From LMUY01 sp965199555 (GTDB taxonomy: Bacteria; Pseudomonadota; Alphaproteobacteria; Acetobacterales; Acetobacteraceae): 64,000 nt of DNA. A program made the position numbers and the translations under genes. Of the stretch, positions 46,115-54,263 are shown piece by piece (positions within the stretch are counted from its first letter, which is position 1; every line of letters starts with the position of its first letter). Where the stretch lies: positions 558,001 through 622,000 of the forward strand of contig CBDASJ010000006.1 in NCBI GenBank assembly GCA_965199555.1. The letters are read 5' to 3'. The notes beneath the pieces were generated by a model. That model searched no databases. It was not told where the DNA came from and worked only from the letters and a program-made list of their open reading frames with translations.

Positions 46115-47625
46115 GGCGCGAGGCTGATGCCTTGCAGCCGGATCAGTCCGTCCGCCAAGGGCTTGAAGCCCGACACCTTGGCCGACAGGCCGTTGAAGTA
46201 GCGAGTGGTGAAGATGTAGGAAATCGGCAGGTCCTTTTGCGTCAGCACGGCGATCTGCCCGTATAGCGCCTTGCGCTTCTCCAAGTCCGTCTCGTGCCTG
46301 GCGCTATCCAGCAGCGTGTTCATCTCCGCGCTGGCGTATTTGCCGTAGTTCTGCGGACCGTTTGGGCTGTTCAAGAAGGTGTACAGGTTGCCGTCCGGGT
46401 CGATCCGGCCGGACCAGGCAAGCAGATAGCTTTGGAAGCCGCCGGCCTGCGCATTGTCCAGCGAGGAAGCGAACTCCATTGCCGTGATCTTCACGTCGAA
46501 GCCGGCTTCCGCCGTCATGGACTGGATGACCTCCGCCATCTGCCGTTGGTCCGGGCTGTTCGGCGCGATCAACTCCACCGTGACCGGGAGCTTGACGCCG
46601 GCCTGCTTCAGCAGCGCCTTCGCCTTGTCCACGTCGCGCGTCACCGGCTTCACCGCGGCGTCGTAGAACGGACTTTCCGGCGGCACGGCCTGGGCGGTCG
46701 GCGGGAACATGCCGTTGTACACCACCTGCATCAGCGCATCGCGGTCGATCGACAGGTCGAAAGCCTGCCGCACCAGCACGTTCTTGCCGATGGGCGAGTC
46801 CGCCTTCGGACCGTTGCCAAGGTTGTAGGTGATGCCCTGGTAGCCTAGCCCGTCATAGGTCAGCAGCCGCAGCTTCGGGTTGCGCTTCACGGCGTCGGTG
46901 TCGGTCGGGACGATATACTCGACCAGGTCGACGCTGCCCGCCTGCAGGTTCGCCAAACGGACGGAGCTGTCGGGGATCGGCTGGTAGACCACGCGGTCAA
47001 CGTGGATCGCGTCCTTGTTCCAGTAGTCGGCGAACCGCTCCAACACGATGCGATCCTGCGCCACCCGCTCGACGAACTTCATTGGCCCGGCGCAGACCGG
47101 GTGCAGGCCGAAATCCTTGCCTTCCGCTTCCGCCGCCTTCGGCGAGACGATCATGCCGGCGCGGTCGGTCAACTGGGACAGGAACGGCGCGGACGCGTCC
47201 TTCAGCACCACGCGCACGGTTTGCCCGTCCACGACGTCCACGTGGTCCATGACGTTGATCTCGGCCCGGCGGGCGCTGCCGGCCATGGAAAGGTGGCGAT
47301 CCAGGCTGTACTTCACCGCGGCGGCGTCCATCGCCGTGCCGTCCTGGAACTTCACCCCCGTCCGCAGGTGGATCACCAGCGTCTTCGGGTCCGCCCATTC
47401 ATAACCGGTAGCGAGCTGCGGCACGATCTGCAGCTTGTCGTCGATGTCGAACAGCTTGTCGCACAGCCCGGCGAACACGATGCGGCCGACATAGGTGCGC
47501 GCCAGGGTCGGGTCCAGCATGTCCGCGTCCTCCCGCAGGGCGATGCGCAGCGTCACCGGGGCGGTTTGCGCCTGCGCCGCCAACGGCAACACGGCGAACA
47601 GGCAGGCGAGCAGCGGACGGATCAT
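46111..47625 (-). CDS. ABC transporter substrate-binding protein, family 5 (peptide/opine type)
   Basis: A 504-residue periplasmic binding protein. The signal peptide is about 1-19 (cleavage after AQA). The SBP_bac_5 core has VTLRIALREDADMLDPTLAR, ATGYEWADPKTLVIHLRTGV, FQDGTAMDAAAVKYSLDRHL and IDRDALMQVVYNGMF. This family binds di- or oligopeptides, heme, nickel chelates or other small ligands; ligand unknown. It is the first gene of the operon, divergent from the tartrate-dehydrogenase-like gene, with about 83 bp for the promoters. Confidence 0.92.
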   Translation of the reverse strand: MIRPLLACLFAVLPLAAQAQTAPVTLRIALREDADMLDPTLARTYVGRIVFAGLCDKLFDIDDKLQIVPQLATGYEWADPKTLVIHLRTGVKFQDGTAMDAAAVKYSLDRHLSMAGSARRAEINVMDHVDVVDGQTVRVVLKDASAPFLSQLTDRAGMIVSPKAAEAEGKDFGLHPVCAGPMKFVERVAQDRIVLERFADYWNKDAIHVDRVVYQPIPDSSVRLANLQAGSVDLVEYIVPTDTDAVKRNPKLRLLTYDGLGYQGITYNLGNGPKADSPIGKNVLVRQAFDLSIDRDALMQVVYNGMFPPTAQAVPPESPFYDAAVKPVTRDVDKAKALLKQAGVKLPVTVELIAPNSPDQRQMAEVIQSMTAEAGFDVKITAMEFASSLDNAQAGGFQSYLLAWSGRIDPDGNLYTFLNSPNGPQNYGKYASAEMNTLLDSARHETDLEKRKALYGQIAVLTQKDLPISYIFTTRYFNGLSAKVSGFKPLADGLIRLQGISLAP

Positions 47626-47708
47626 TGGCGGCGGACTCCCGGTCGTTCCCGCGACCTTGCAAGCCGCGCGCCGGATGCTAGACCGAATGCACGCCCGGAG
47701 AACACATC

Positions 47709-48782
47709 ATGCGTGAGCATCGCATCGCCGCAATCCCGGCGGACGGCATCGGCCCGGAGGTCATCGCCGCCGGCCTGGAAGCGCTGGATGCCGTGGCAAG
47801 CCGCGACGGCGGCTTCACGCTGGCGGTGGACCACTATGATTGGGGCAGCGAGCGCTTCCGCCGCACCGGCGCGCTGATGCCGGCCGACGGGCTGGACCAG
47901 TTGCGGAGCGCGGATGCGATCTATTTCGGTGCCGTGGGCGCGCCGGACATCCCCGACCACGTAACGCTGTGGGGCCTGCGCCTGCCGATCTGCCAAGGCT
48001 TCGACCAATACGCCAACGTCCGTCCCACCCGCATCCTGCCCGGTGTCACTTCACCGCTGCGGCATGCCGGGCCCGGCGACCTGGATTGGCTGATCGTGCG
48101 GGAAAACAGCGAAGGCGAATATGCCGGGCATGGCGGCCGGGCGCATCGCGGCCTGCCGGAGGAGGTTGCGACCGAGGTGGCGATCTTCACCCGCGTTGGC
48201 GTGGAGCGCATCATGCGCTTCGCGTTCCAATCCGCCCAGGCGCGCCCGCGCCGACACCTGACGGTGGTCACCAAGTCCAACGCGCAGCGGCACGGCATGG
48301 TGTTCTGGGACGAGATCGCCGCCCTTGTCGCCGCCGACTTCCCGGACGTGACCTGGGACAAGGAATTGGTGGACGCCATGACGGTGCGCATGGTGAATCG
48401 GCCGGGCAGTGTCGACACCGTGGTTGCCACCAACCTGCATGCCGATATTTTGAGCGACCTGGCCGCGGCGCTTGCCGGCTCGCTGGGCATCGCGCCCACC
48501 GGCAACGTGGACCCGCAGCGCCGCTTTCCATCCATGTTCGAGCCGATCCACGGCTCCGCGTTCGACATCACCGGCAAGGGCATCGCCAACCCGGTCGCCA
48601 GCTTCTGGACGGCGGCGATGATGCTGGACCATCTGGGCGAGCCGGCGGCGGCGGCGCGGCTGATGGCGGCGGTGGAGCAGGTGTGCGCCGCCGGGCTGCT
48701 GACGCCCGATTTGGGCGGCACGGCGACCACGGCGGCGGTGACGCGCGCGGTGTGCGACGCGATCCGGAGCAGCAACGCATGA
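47709..48782 (+). CDS. Tartrate dehydrogenase/decarboxylase family enzyme (TtuC-like)
   Basis: A 357-residue member of the NAD-dependent beta-decarboxylating dehydrogenases. It carries IAAIPADGIGPEVIAAGLEA (nucleotide-binding start), IVRENSEGEYAGHGGRAHRG, VVTKSNAQRHGMVFWDEIAA (catalytic Lys), VNRPGSVDTVVATNLHADIL (metal-binding Asp) and FEPIHGSAFDITGKGIANPV. The ENSEGEYAGHGG variant marks the tartrate/D-malate branch and not LeuB or Icd. It may oxidise tartrate or D-malate. Its stop overlaps the ATG of the GNAT-MazG gene. Confidence 0.9.
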   Translation: MREHRIAAIPADGIGPEVIAAGLEALDAVASRDGGFTLAVDHYDWGSERFRRTGALMPADGLDQLRSADAIYFGAVGAPDIPDHVTLWGLRLPICQGFDQYANVRPTRILPGVTSPLRHAGPGDLDWLIVRENSEGEYAGHGGRAHRGLPEEVATEVAIFTRVGVERIMRFAFQSAQARPRRHLTVVTKSNAQRHGMVFWDEIAALVAADFPDVTWDKELVDAMTVRMVNRPGSVDTVVATNLHADILSDLAAALAGSLGIAPTGNVDPQRRFPSMFEPIHGSAFDITGKGIANPVASFWTAAMMLDHLGEPAAAARLMAAVEQVCAAGLLTPDLGGTATTAAVTRAVCDAIRSSNA

Positions 48783-50014
48783 TGCGCCAGGCCACCGCGG
48801 CCGACGAAGCGCTGGTGAAGGCGATCACCCTGGCCGCGTATCAGGATTACCTGCCCGTGCTCGGCATGATGCCGGTGCCGGTGGACGAGGATTACGCCCC
48901 GCGCATCGCCGCCGGCGAGGTGTGGCTGCTGGACGAGGACGGCGTGCTGGTGATCGAGCGGCACCCCGACCACGCCATGATCTACAGCGTCGCCGTGCAT
49001 CCGCTGCGGCACGGTGCCGGGCTGGGTCGCACCTTGCTGGATGCGGCGGAGCGGATGGCGGCTTCCTGGGGTGTGCCGGAACTGCGGCTTTACACCAACG
49101 CGCTGATGACCCGGAACATCGCCATCTATGCCAAGCGCGGCTTCCGCGAAACCGGCCGGCGACCGCACCCGCGCCGCGCCGGCTTCACGATCGTCGACAT
49201 GGCCAAGCCGATCACGACCGCGGAAGGCGAGCTGCGCCGGCTGCTGGACGTGATGGCCCGGCTGCGCGCGCCGGACGGCTGCCCCTGGGATCGCGTGCAG
49301 GATTTCAGCAGCATCGCCCCCTACACGATCGAGGAAGCCTACGAGGTCGCCGACGCCATCGCGCGGCGGGATTGGGCGGAGCTGCCCGGCGAGCTGGGCG
49401 ACCTGCTGTTCCAGGTGGTGTACCACGCCCGCATGGCGGAGGAGGCCGGCCGTTTCGCCTTTGCCGACGTGGCGCGTGACATCACGGACAAGATGATCCG
49501 TCGCCACCCGCATGTGTTTGAGGGCGCCGCTGACGTGGCGGGGGCCTGGGAAGCCAGCAAGTCGGCGGAGCGTGCGGCGCGCCAGCAGGGCGGCGCCTTG
49601 GCGGGCGTGCCGGTGGCGCTCCCTGCCCTCACCCGCGCGGCCAAGCTGACGGCGCGGGCCGCCCGGGTCGGGTTCGACTGGCCCGACGCGGCCGGCGTGC
49701 TGGACAAGTTGGCAGAGGAAACAGCGGAGTTGCAGGCCGAACTGCCCGCGGCAAATCCCACCCGACTGGCCGATGAGGTGGGCGACATGCTGTTCGTACT
49801 GGCGAACCTGGCACGCAAGCTGGGCTTAGACCCGGAATCCTGCCTCTACGCCGCCAACGCCAAGTTCACCCGGCGGTTCGAGGGCGTGGAGGCCCGGCTG
49901 GCCGCTGCCGGACAAACGCCGCAGGATTCCGGCCTCGCCGCCATGGAGATGGCCTGGCAGGCCGTGAAGACGGACGAGTCGAGCCAAGCCACTGGGGGCG
50001 ACCATCTGCCGTAG
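48779..50014 (+). CDS. mazG: GNAT acetyltransferase fused in frame to MazG NTP pyrophosphohydrolase
   Basis: A 411-residue open frame. Residues about 1-145 are a GNAT domain (acetyl-CoA motif SVAVHPLRHGAGLGRTLLDA; ending NIAIYAKRGFRETGRRP and FTIVDMAKP). Residues about 145-411 are a full MazG: LRRLLDVMARLRAPDGCPWD, EEAYEVADAIARRDWAELPG and ELGDLLFQVVYHARMAEE (the metal-binding EExxD arrangement), with a second MazG repeat (EETAELQAELPAAN, DEVGDMLFVLANLARKLG). MazG hydrolyses NTPs to NMP and PPi. The join at MAKPITTAEGELRR looks like the end of one protein meeting the start of another, so a lost stop cannot be excluded; an internal ATG at 49199 could start MazG alone. Confidence 0.85.
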   Translation: MMRQATAADEALVKAITLAAYQDYLPVLGMMPVPVDEDYAPRIAAGEVWLLDEDGVLVIERHPDHAMIYSVAVHPLRHGAGLGRTLLDAAERMAASWGVPELRLYTNALMTRNIAIYAKRGFRETGRRPHPRRAGFTIVDMAKPITTAEGELRRLLDVMARLRAPDGCPWDRVQDFSSIAPYTIEEAYEVADAIARRDWAELPGELGDLLFQVVYHARMAEEAGRFAFADVARDITDKMIRRHPHVFEGAADVAGAWEASKSAERAARQQGGALAGVPVALPALTRAAKLTARAARVGFDWPDAAGVLDKLAEETAELQAELPAANPTRLADEVGDMLFVLANLARKLGLDPESCLYAANAKFTRRFEGVEARLAAAGQTPQDSGLAAMEMAWQAVKTDESSQATGGDHLP

Positions 50015-50037
50015 GCGTTCGACCGCGGTGGCGGTCT

Positions 50038-50733
50038 TCACTGCGTCAGTGGAAACGTGTCTCGCACGATGTCGCGCGACCGAAGGATATGCTCCGCCAT
50101 GATCGCCCCTGCCCGGTTTGCTTCGCCACGCAACATGCAGCGGTAGATTTCCCAGTGGTCGTTGTGAGACCTGGCGAGTGCGGCCGGGTCGGCGAAGTGC
50201 ACGACGCGGCCGGACAGCAGCGGGCGGGCCAGCGCGCGGCCCGTCAGTTCGATCAGCAGCGCATTCCCGGACTGCTCCAGCAGCAAGGCGTGCAAGGCCT
50301 CGTTGACCGAGCGGAACCGCCCCTCGAAATCATCGGGCCGCTCGGCAAGCAGCGTGTCTCCGTCATGCAGCAGCCGCTCCAAGCTGTCGCGTGCGCCCGA
50401 ATCAAGCCCGCGTTCCGTCGTGATGCGGCAAGCCAGGCCTTCCAATTCGGCGCGAACCTGAAAGGCATCCATCAGGTCGGCAAGCGAGACCGAGCGCACG
50501 ATGTAACCGCGACGACCGCGGGGCTGTAGCAATCCTTCTTCCGCCAGCGCCGCCAAGGCCGGGCGCAGGGGCGTGCGCGAGATGCCGAGCCGGGTGGCGA
50601 CCGTCTCCTCCAGCAGGCGTTCGCCCTGCCGAAGCTCACCGGACAGGATGAGCGCCCGGAGTTGATCGAGGATCGGGCGCGGTCGGCTGGTCACGCAGCT
50701 TGGTGGGCGGCGGCGTTCGTCAACGCCGCCCAC
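50038..50733 (-). CDS. GntR-family transcriptional regulator (FadR/FCD subfamily)
   Basis: A 231-residue regulator. The winged HTH (about 20-85) has LILSGELRQGERLLEETVAT, LGISRTPLRPALAALAEEGL and RGRRGYIVRSV. The C-terminal FCD ligand domain (about 95-225) has DAFQVRAELEGLA, FRSVNEALHALLLEQSGN and SHNDHWEIYRCMLRGE (metal-binding His cluster). Start is uncertain: GTG 50733 lies 3 bp after the VOC gene; GTG 50694 would shorten the protein by 13 residues. It is cotranscribed after the VOC gene. Two TTGTGCACAA-type palindromes upstream of that gene are the likely operators, making this the local, probably autoregulated, repressor. Confidence 0.9.
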   Translation of the reverse strand: MGGVDERRRPPSCVTSRPRPILDQLRALILSGELRQGERLLEETVATRLGISRTPLRPALAALAEEGLLQPRGRRGYIVRSVSLADLMDAFQVRAELEGLACRITTERGLDSGARDSLERLLHDGDTLLAERPDDFEGRFRSVNEALHALLLEQSGNALLIELTGRALARPLLSGRVVHFADPAALARSHNDHWEIYRCMLRGEANRAGAIMAEHILRSRDIVRDTFPLTQ

Positions 50734-50736
50734 CCG

Positions 50737-51258
50737 TCATGCCGCCGCAGGTTCTTGCTGCAGCTCACCGCGGCCCTTGCGCGCTTCCCAATGGTCCAGC
50801 ACGGCGGTGGCTTCACGGGCGAAGTCCTCGTTTTCCGCGTCGCTATCCGTGCGGATCGTCAGCTCCAAGCGATGACCGCTCGGGTCGAAGAAGTAGATGG
50901 AATGGCAGAAGCCATGGTCGGTGACGCCGACGACCTTGACGCCTGCTGCCTCCAACCTTGCCTTTGCCGACAGCAGCGTTGCCTCGTCTGCGACCTCCAG
51001 TGCGAGGTGCTGCACCCAGTCGGGCGTGTTGGGATCCTTCTGCGCTGCCGCGGAGCATGGCACCTCGAAAAAGGCGATGCAGCTCTCGTCCTCCATCTGG
51101 AAGAAGATGTGCAAATGCGGCGACCAGGCCTGAGTGGACGGAACGCGGTCATTCGACAACGCGTGGGAAAACTTGAGGCCGAGCAGCTCCGTGTAGAACT
51201 CGACGGTTTTACGCGCATCGGTGCAGCGATACGCGACGTGGTGCAGCTTCCTCAGCAT
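50737..51258 (-). CDS. VOC-family glyoxalase/dioxygenase-like protein
   Basis: A 173-residue vicinal-oxygen-chelate protein with paired beta-alpha-beta-beta-beta modules. It has LHHVAYRCTDARKTVEFYTE (metal His at residue 6 or 7), VQHLALEVADEATLLSAKAR (second metal His) and SIYFFDPSGHRLELTIR (metal Glu), the layout of extradiol dioxygenases and glyoxalase/epimerase-like enzymes. Substrate unknown. ATG 51258 follows GGGAGG. It is divergent from the ABC-binding-protein gene across a 158-bp region holding two palindromic operators, and is followed by the GntR regulator gene, suggesting a small catabolic locus. Confidence 0.88.
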   Translation of the reverse strand: MLRKLHHVAYRCTDARKTVEFYTELLGLKFSHALSNDRVPSTQAWSPHLHIFFQMEDESCIAFFEVPCSAAAQKDPNTPDWVQHLALEVADEATLLSAKARLEAAGVKVVGVTDHGFCHSIYFFDPSGHRLELTIRTDSDAENEDFAREATAVLDHWEARKGRGELQQEPAAA

Positions 51259-51305
51259 GCCTGCATCCTCCCTTGGATAGGCCGATATGCGTAGCTGAAA
51301 CTCCT

Positions 51306-51317
51306 CTTGTGCACAAG
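51306..51317. promoter_or_regulatory. Palindromic GntR-type operator, site 1
   Basis: Perfect 12-bp palindrome CTTGTGCACAAG in the divergent intergenic region between the VOC gene and the ABC-binding-protein gene, 48 bp from the VOC start. FCD-type GntR regulators bind short TNGT-NNN-ACNA-like palindromes, and the regulator gene is two genes away. Site 2 is 54 bp further. Confidence 0.6.
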
Positions 51318-51360
51318 ACGCGGATGGGATCACCCACACACTCGGTTCTATCCTGCCCTA

Positions 51361-51370
51361 TTGTGCACAT
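51361..51370. promoter_or_regulatory. Palindromic GntR-type operator, site 2
   Basis: TTGTGCACAT, a near-identical copy of site 1, with 54 bp between equivalent positions (about five helical turns). It is 46 bp upstream of the ABC-binding-protein start codon, so it could overlap that promoter. Two in-phase sites would suit cooperative binding or looping. Confidence 0.55.
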
Positions 51371-51416
51371 ACGCCGACCCGCGGTATCGATCGCGCAAAC
51401 GATGGGAGAGACGGCC

Positions 51417-52643
51417 ATGGCGGCATTGAGTTCGGGCGTCCTGACGCGCCGCGTGATGCTGGCAGGCGCGCCGGCGCTGCTGGCGGGTCTGCCGCGCACC
51501 TGCCGCGCGGCAGAGCCGTTGCGGCTGGGCGTGTTGACCGACATGAGCAGCTTCGGACGCGACACCAACGGACCAGGCAGCGTGGAGGCGGTGCGCATGG
51601 CGATCACCGAGTTTGGCCCCACCGTGCTCGACCGGCCAGTTGAGGTCTTGGTGGCCGACCATCAGGAACGCGTCGACCTGGGCACGCAGATCGCGCGCAA
51701 GTGGTTCGATGAGGACAATGTCCAAGCCATCGTTGACGTCCCCAACTCCGCCATCGGCATCGGCGTCCACACCCTGGCCCGCGAGCGCAACCGGATTGCC
51801 CTGTTGGCCGGGACGTTCGCGAGCGACGTGTCGAACCAGCTTTGCTCCAACAACACCGTCCAGATCGGCCTCGACACCTTTGCCATGGGGCACGTCGTGG
51901 CGAGGGCCTTGCTGGCGGGGGGCGCGAAGACCTGGTTCTTTGTGACCGCCGACTTCGCGTTCGGCAACGCGTTGCAGGCCGACGCCACGGACGCGATCGA
52001 GGCAGGCGGCGGCAAGGTGCTGGGAAGCGTCAAGCACCCGCTGATGGCCAGCGACTTCTCGTCCTTCCTGCTGGCCGCGCAGAACTCGGGCGCGGACGTG
52101 ATCGCATTTGCCAACTCCGCCGGCGATACGGTCAACAGCCTGAAGCAGGCGGCGGAGTTCGGCTTGGGCGGTGATAAGCAAAAGATCGCGGTGTTCCTGA
52201 TGTTCGACACCAACATCAAGGCGCTCGGCCTTCCAGTGGCGCAGGGAACCTTCGCGCCGATCTGGTCCTATTGGGACGCCGACGACCGATCCCGGCACTG
52301 GTCCCGCGCATTCCAGAAGGCGGTCGGCACCATGCCCACCCTCGCCCAAACGGGCAGCTACAGCGGGGTGCTGCATTACCTCAAGGCCGTGCAGCAGGCA
52401 GGCACGATCGAGGCCGGGCCGGTCATGGCGGCGATGCGGGCCATGGCGGTCGACGATGCCTTCGTCCGCAACGGACGCGTGCGGCCGGACGGCAAGATGG
52501 TCAAAGACATTTCCCTGGGCCAGGTGAAGACCCCGGCGCAATCCAAGGAGGAGTGGGACTTCATCCGGCTCCTGGCGACGGTACCCGCCGACCAGGCCTT
52601 CCGCTCCGCCGCCGCCAGCCGGTGCCCGGCGATGCGAGCCTAG
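51417..52643 (+). CDS. ABC transporter substrate-binding protein, branched-chain amino acid type (orphan)
   Basis: A 408-residue periplasmic-binding-protein fold I protein. A twin-arginine-like signal region (LTRRVMLAGAPALLAGLPRT; cleavage near CRAAEP, about residue 33) is followed by LRLGVLTDMSSFGRDTNGPG, FDEDNVQAIVDVPNSAIGIG, FFVTADFAFGNALQADATDA and TGSYSGVLHYLKAVQQAG. LivJ-like proteins of this kind often bind aromatic acids or other degradation substrates. ATG 51417 with GGGAGAG upstream is chosen; ATG 51402 is possible. No permease or ATPase genes are adjacent. It is followed 3 bp later by the alpha/beta hydrolase gene and is likely under control of the nearby GntR. Confidence 0.9.
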   Translation: MAALSSGVLTRRVMLAGAPALLAGLPRTCRAAEPLRLGVLTDMSSFGRDTNGPGSVEAVRMAITEFGPTVLDRPVEVLVADHQERVDLGTQIARKWFDEDNVQAIVDVPNSAIGIGVHTLARERNRIALLAGTFASDVSNQLCSNNTVQIGLDTFAMGHVVARALLAGGAKTWFFVTADFAFGNALQADATDAIEAGGGKVLGSVKHPLMASDFSSFLLAAQNSGADVIAFANSAGDTVNSLKQAAEFGLGGDKQKIAVFLMFDTNIKALGLPVAQGTFAPIWSYWDADDRSRHWSRAFQKAVGTMPTLAQTGSYSGVLHYLKAVQQAGTIEAGPVMAAMRAMAVDDAFVRNGRVRPDGKMVKDISLGQVKTPAQSKEEWDFIRLLATVPADQAFRSAAASRCPAMRA

Positions 52644-52645
52644 CC

Positions 52646-53824
52646 ATGTCATCCATCGAAGCGTTCGAACGCGTTCCCGCCATCGTCATCTTCGCCAACC
52701 CGGCGGCCTACACGGAAAGCTACGGCTTCGCGGGGACAACGGGAAAGGTGTTCCTGGAAGGCCAATACCTGCTGCCGCGCGGACGCCCGTCGCGCACGCT
52801 CTATCTGTTCATGCACCCGGCCACCACGTTGCAGTTGCTGCCGATGCCGACCGCCATGGCGGCGGCCGGCCTGCATGTGCTGTGCGGCGCCAGCCGCTAC
52901 CCGAAGAATGACTCGGGTCTGATCATGGAGAACGTTGCGGTCGACATGGGCGCCTGGGTGCGCGACGCCCGCGACCGCGGCTACGACAAGGTCATCCTGG
53001 TCGGCTGGTCGGGCGGCGGGTCGTTGTCGTTGTTCTACCAGGCGGAGGCGGAAAGCCCGACCGTGACGGCGACGCCGGCCGGTGACCCGATCGACCTTGC
53101 CGCGGCAAGGCTTTCCCCCGCAGATGGTGTGATCTTCATTGCCGCGCACCTGTCGCGGGCGCAGACGTTGACGGAATGGCTGGATCCGTCGGTCGTGGAC
53201 GAGGCCGACCCGGACCGCCGTGACCCGGCACTCGACATCTACGCCGCCGACTGCGCCGAAAAGCCGCCGTTCAGCGCTGAGTTCGTCGCCCGCTTCCGCG
53301 CCGGACAGGTCGCGCGCAACCGTCGCATCACCGCATGGTGCCAGGACTGGATTGGCAGGCTGAAGGCGCGGGGCGGTTCCGAGGTGGAACGCGCCTTCGT
53401 CGTGCATCGCACGATGTGCGACGTTCGCTGGATTGACCCGGCAGTGGACCCGAACGGCCGTACGCCGAACAGTTGCTACCTTGGCGACCCGCGCACGGTG
53501 AACGTGGCACCCGTTGGCCTGGCCCGCTACACCTCCCTGCGCTCCTGGCTGAGCCAATGGAGCTGCGACCTGTCGCAAGCGAATGGCCCACGCAACGCCG
53601 CACGCATCGGCCGCACGCCGGTGCTGCAGATCGAGAACGGCGCCGACGACGCCGTTCCGGCGACCCACAACCCGATCATCCGGGCTGCTTTGGCAACGCC
53701 GGACAAGCAGTTCGTCCGGATCGAAGGCGCGAACCATTACTACCGAGACCAGCCGGAGAAGATGGCGGAATGTCTGGCTGCCGTGCTTGCTTGGAGCAGG
53801 AGCAAGGGCCTACTGACAGAGTGA
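52646..53824 (+). CDS. Alpha/beta-hydrolase family protein
   Basis: A 392-residue cytosolic protein (no signal peptide). The hydrolase core has FMHPATTLQLLPMPTAMAAA (oxyanion region), the nucleophile elbow ILVGWSGGGSL (Ser about 119) and a C-terminal LQIENGADDAVP (acid) and IEGANHYYRDQPEKMAE (catalytic His). A roughly 150-residue insertion separates core and cap, larger than in simple esterases. It starts 3 bp after the binding-protein gene, so both are cotranscribed. Together with the VOC enzyme it may process an imported ester or ring-cleavage product; the substrate cannot be named. Confidence 0.8.
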   Translation: MSSIEAFERVPAIVIFANPAAYTESYGFAGTTGKVFLEGQYLLPRGRPSRTLYLFMHPATTLQLLPMPTAMAAAGLHVLCGASRYPKNDSGLIMENVAVDMGAWVRDARDRGYDKVILVGWSGGGSLSLFYQAEAESPTVTATPAGDPIDLAAARLSPADGVIFIAAHLSRAQTLTEWLDPSVVDEADPDRRDPALDIYAADCAEKPPFSAEFVARFRAGQVARNRRITAWCQDWIGRLKARGGSEVERAFVVHRTMCDVRWIDPAVDPNGRTPNSCYLGDPRTVNVAPVGLARYTSLRSWLSQWSCDLSQANGPRNAARIGRTPVLQIENGADDAVPATHNPIIRAALATPDKQFVRIEGANHYYRDQPEKMAECLAAVLAWSRSKGLLTE

Positions 53825-54263
53825 GCGGTGGCTGGACGCAACGGCGATCACCGCTAGGCCGTGATGTGCAGCGCTAAATTCATATCTAACAAGCTGCTGC
53901 CACCCAGCAGAAGAAACGTTGTTGCGACACCCCACGCGCGTGCCACGGCGCACCGCCGGCAGCGGTTCAGACAACAGCACGCACTCCTCACCCCTCCGGA
54001 GGCATAGCTCACAAAGAGTCCAAGCAAGGAAGGGGCGATCACCGAATAGGAGCAGCGGCGTTGGGACGGGTCTGGCAGGCGTTATGTCGCCCACGAGCAC
54101 GACGCAGCGGTCACCAGCGGGTGGTAGGAGGGCAAGGTAGGTCCTCTCGATTGAGTCGTGGTCGGTAGCGACTTGCGTCGCCGCGTGCGACGGCAGATTT
54201 TGCTTGAAGCCGGGACGCTATGTTGCCGCCCGGCGCGGACGCGGAAAGCGACGGGAGGTATCC
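53825..54263. other. Gap without a supported gene
   Basis: About 439 bp between the hydrolase and YkgJ genes. Short frames exist on both strands (for example 53854-54042 minus, a Cys-rich hydrophobic peptide), but none has a credible ribosome site and family pattern together. Base composition is slightly lower in GC than in the neighbours. No tRNA, repeat array or clear terminator was recognised. Confidence 0.5.

Noticed and set aside
53810..54100. Short minus-strand frames in the 53.8-54.3 kb gap
   Set aside because: No ribosome-binding site together with a recognisable family or clear signal/TM architecture; likely chance.
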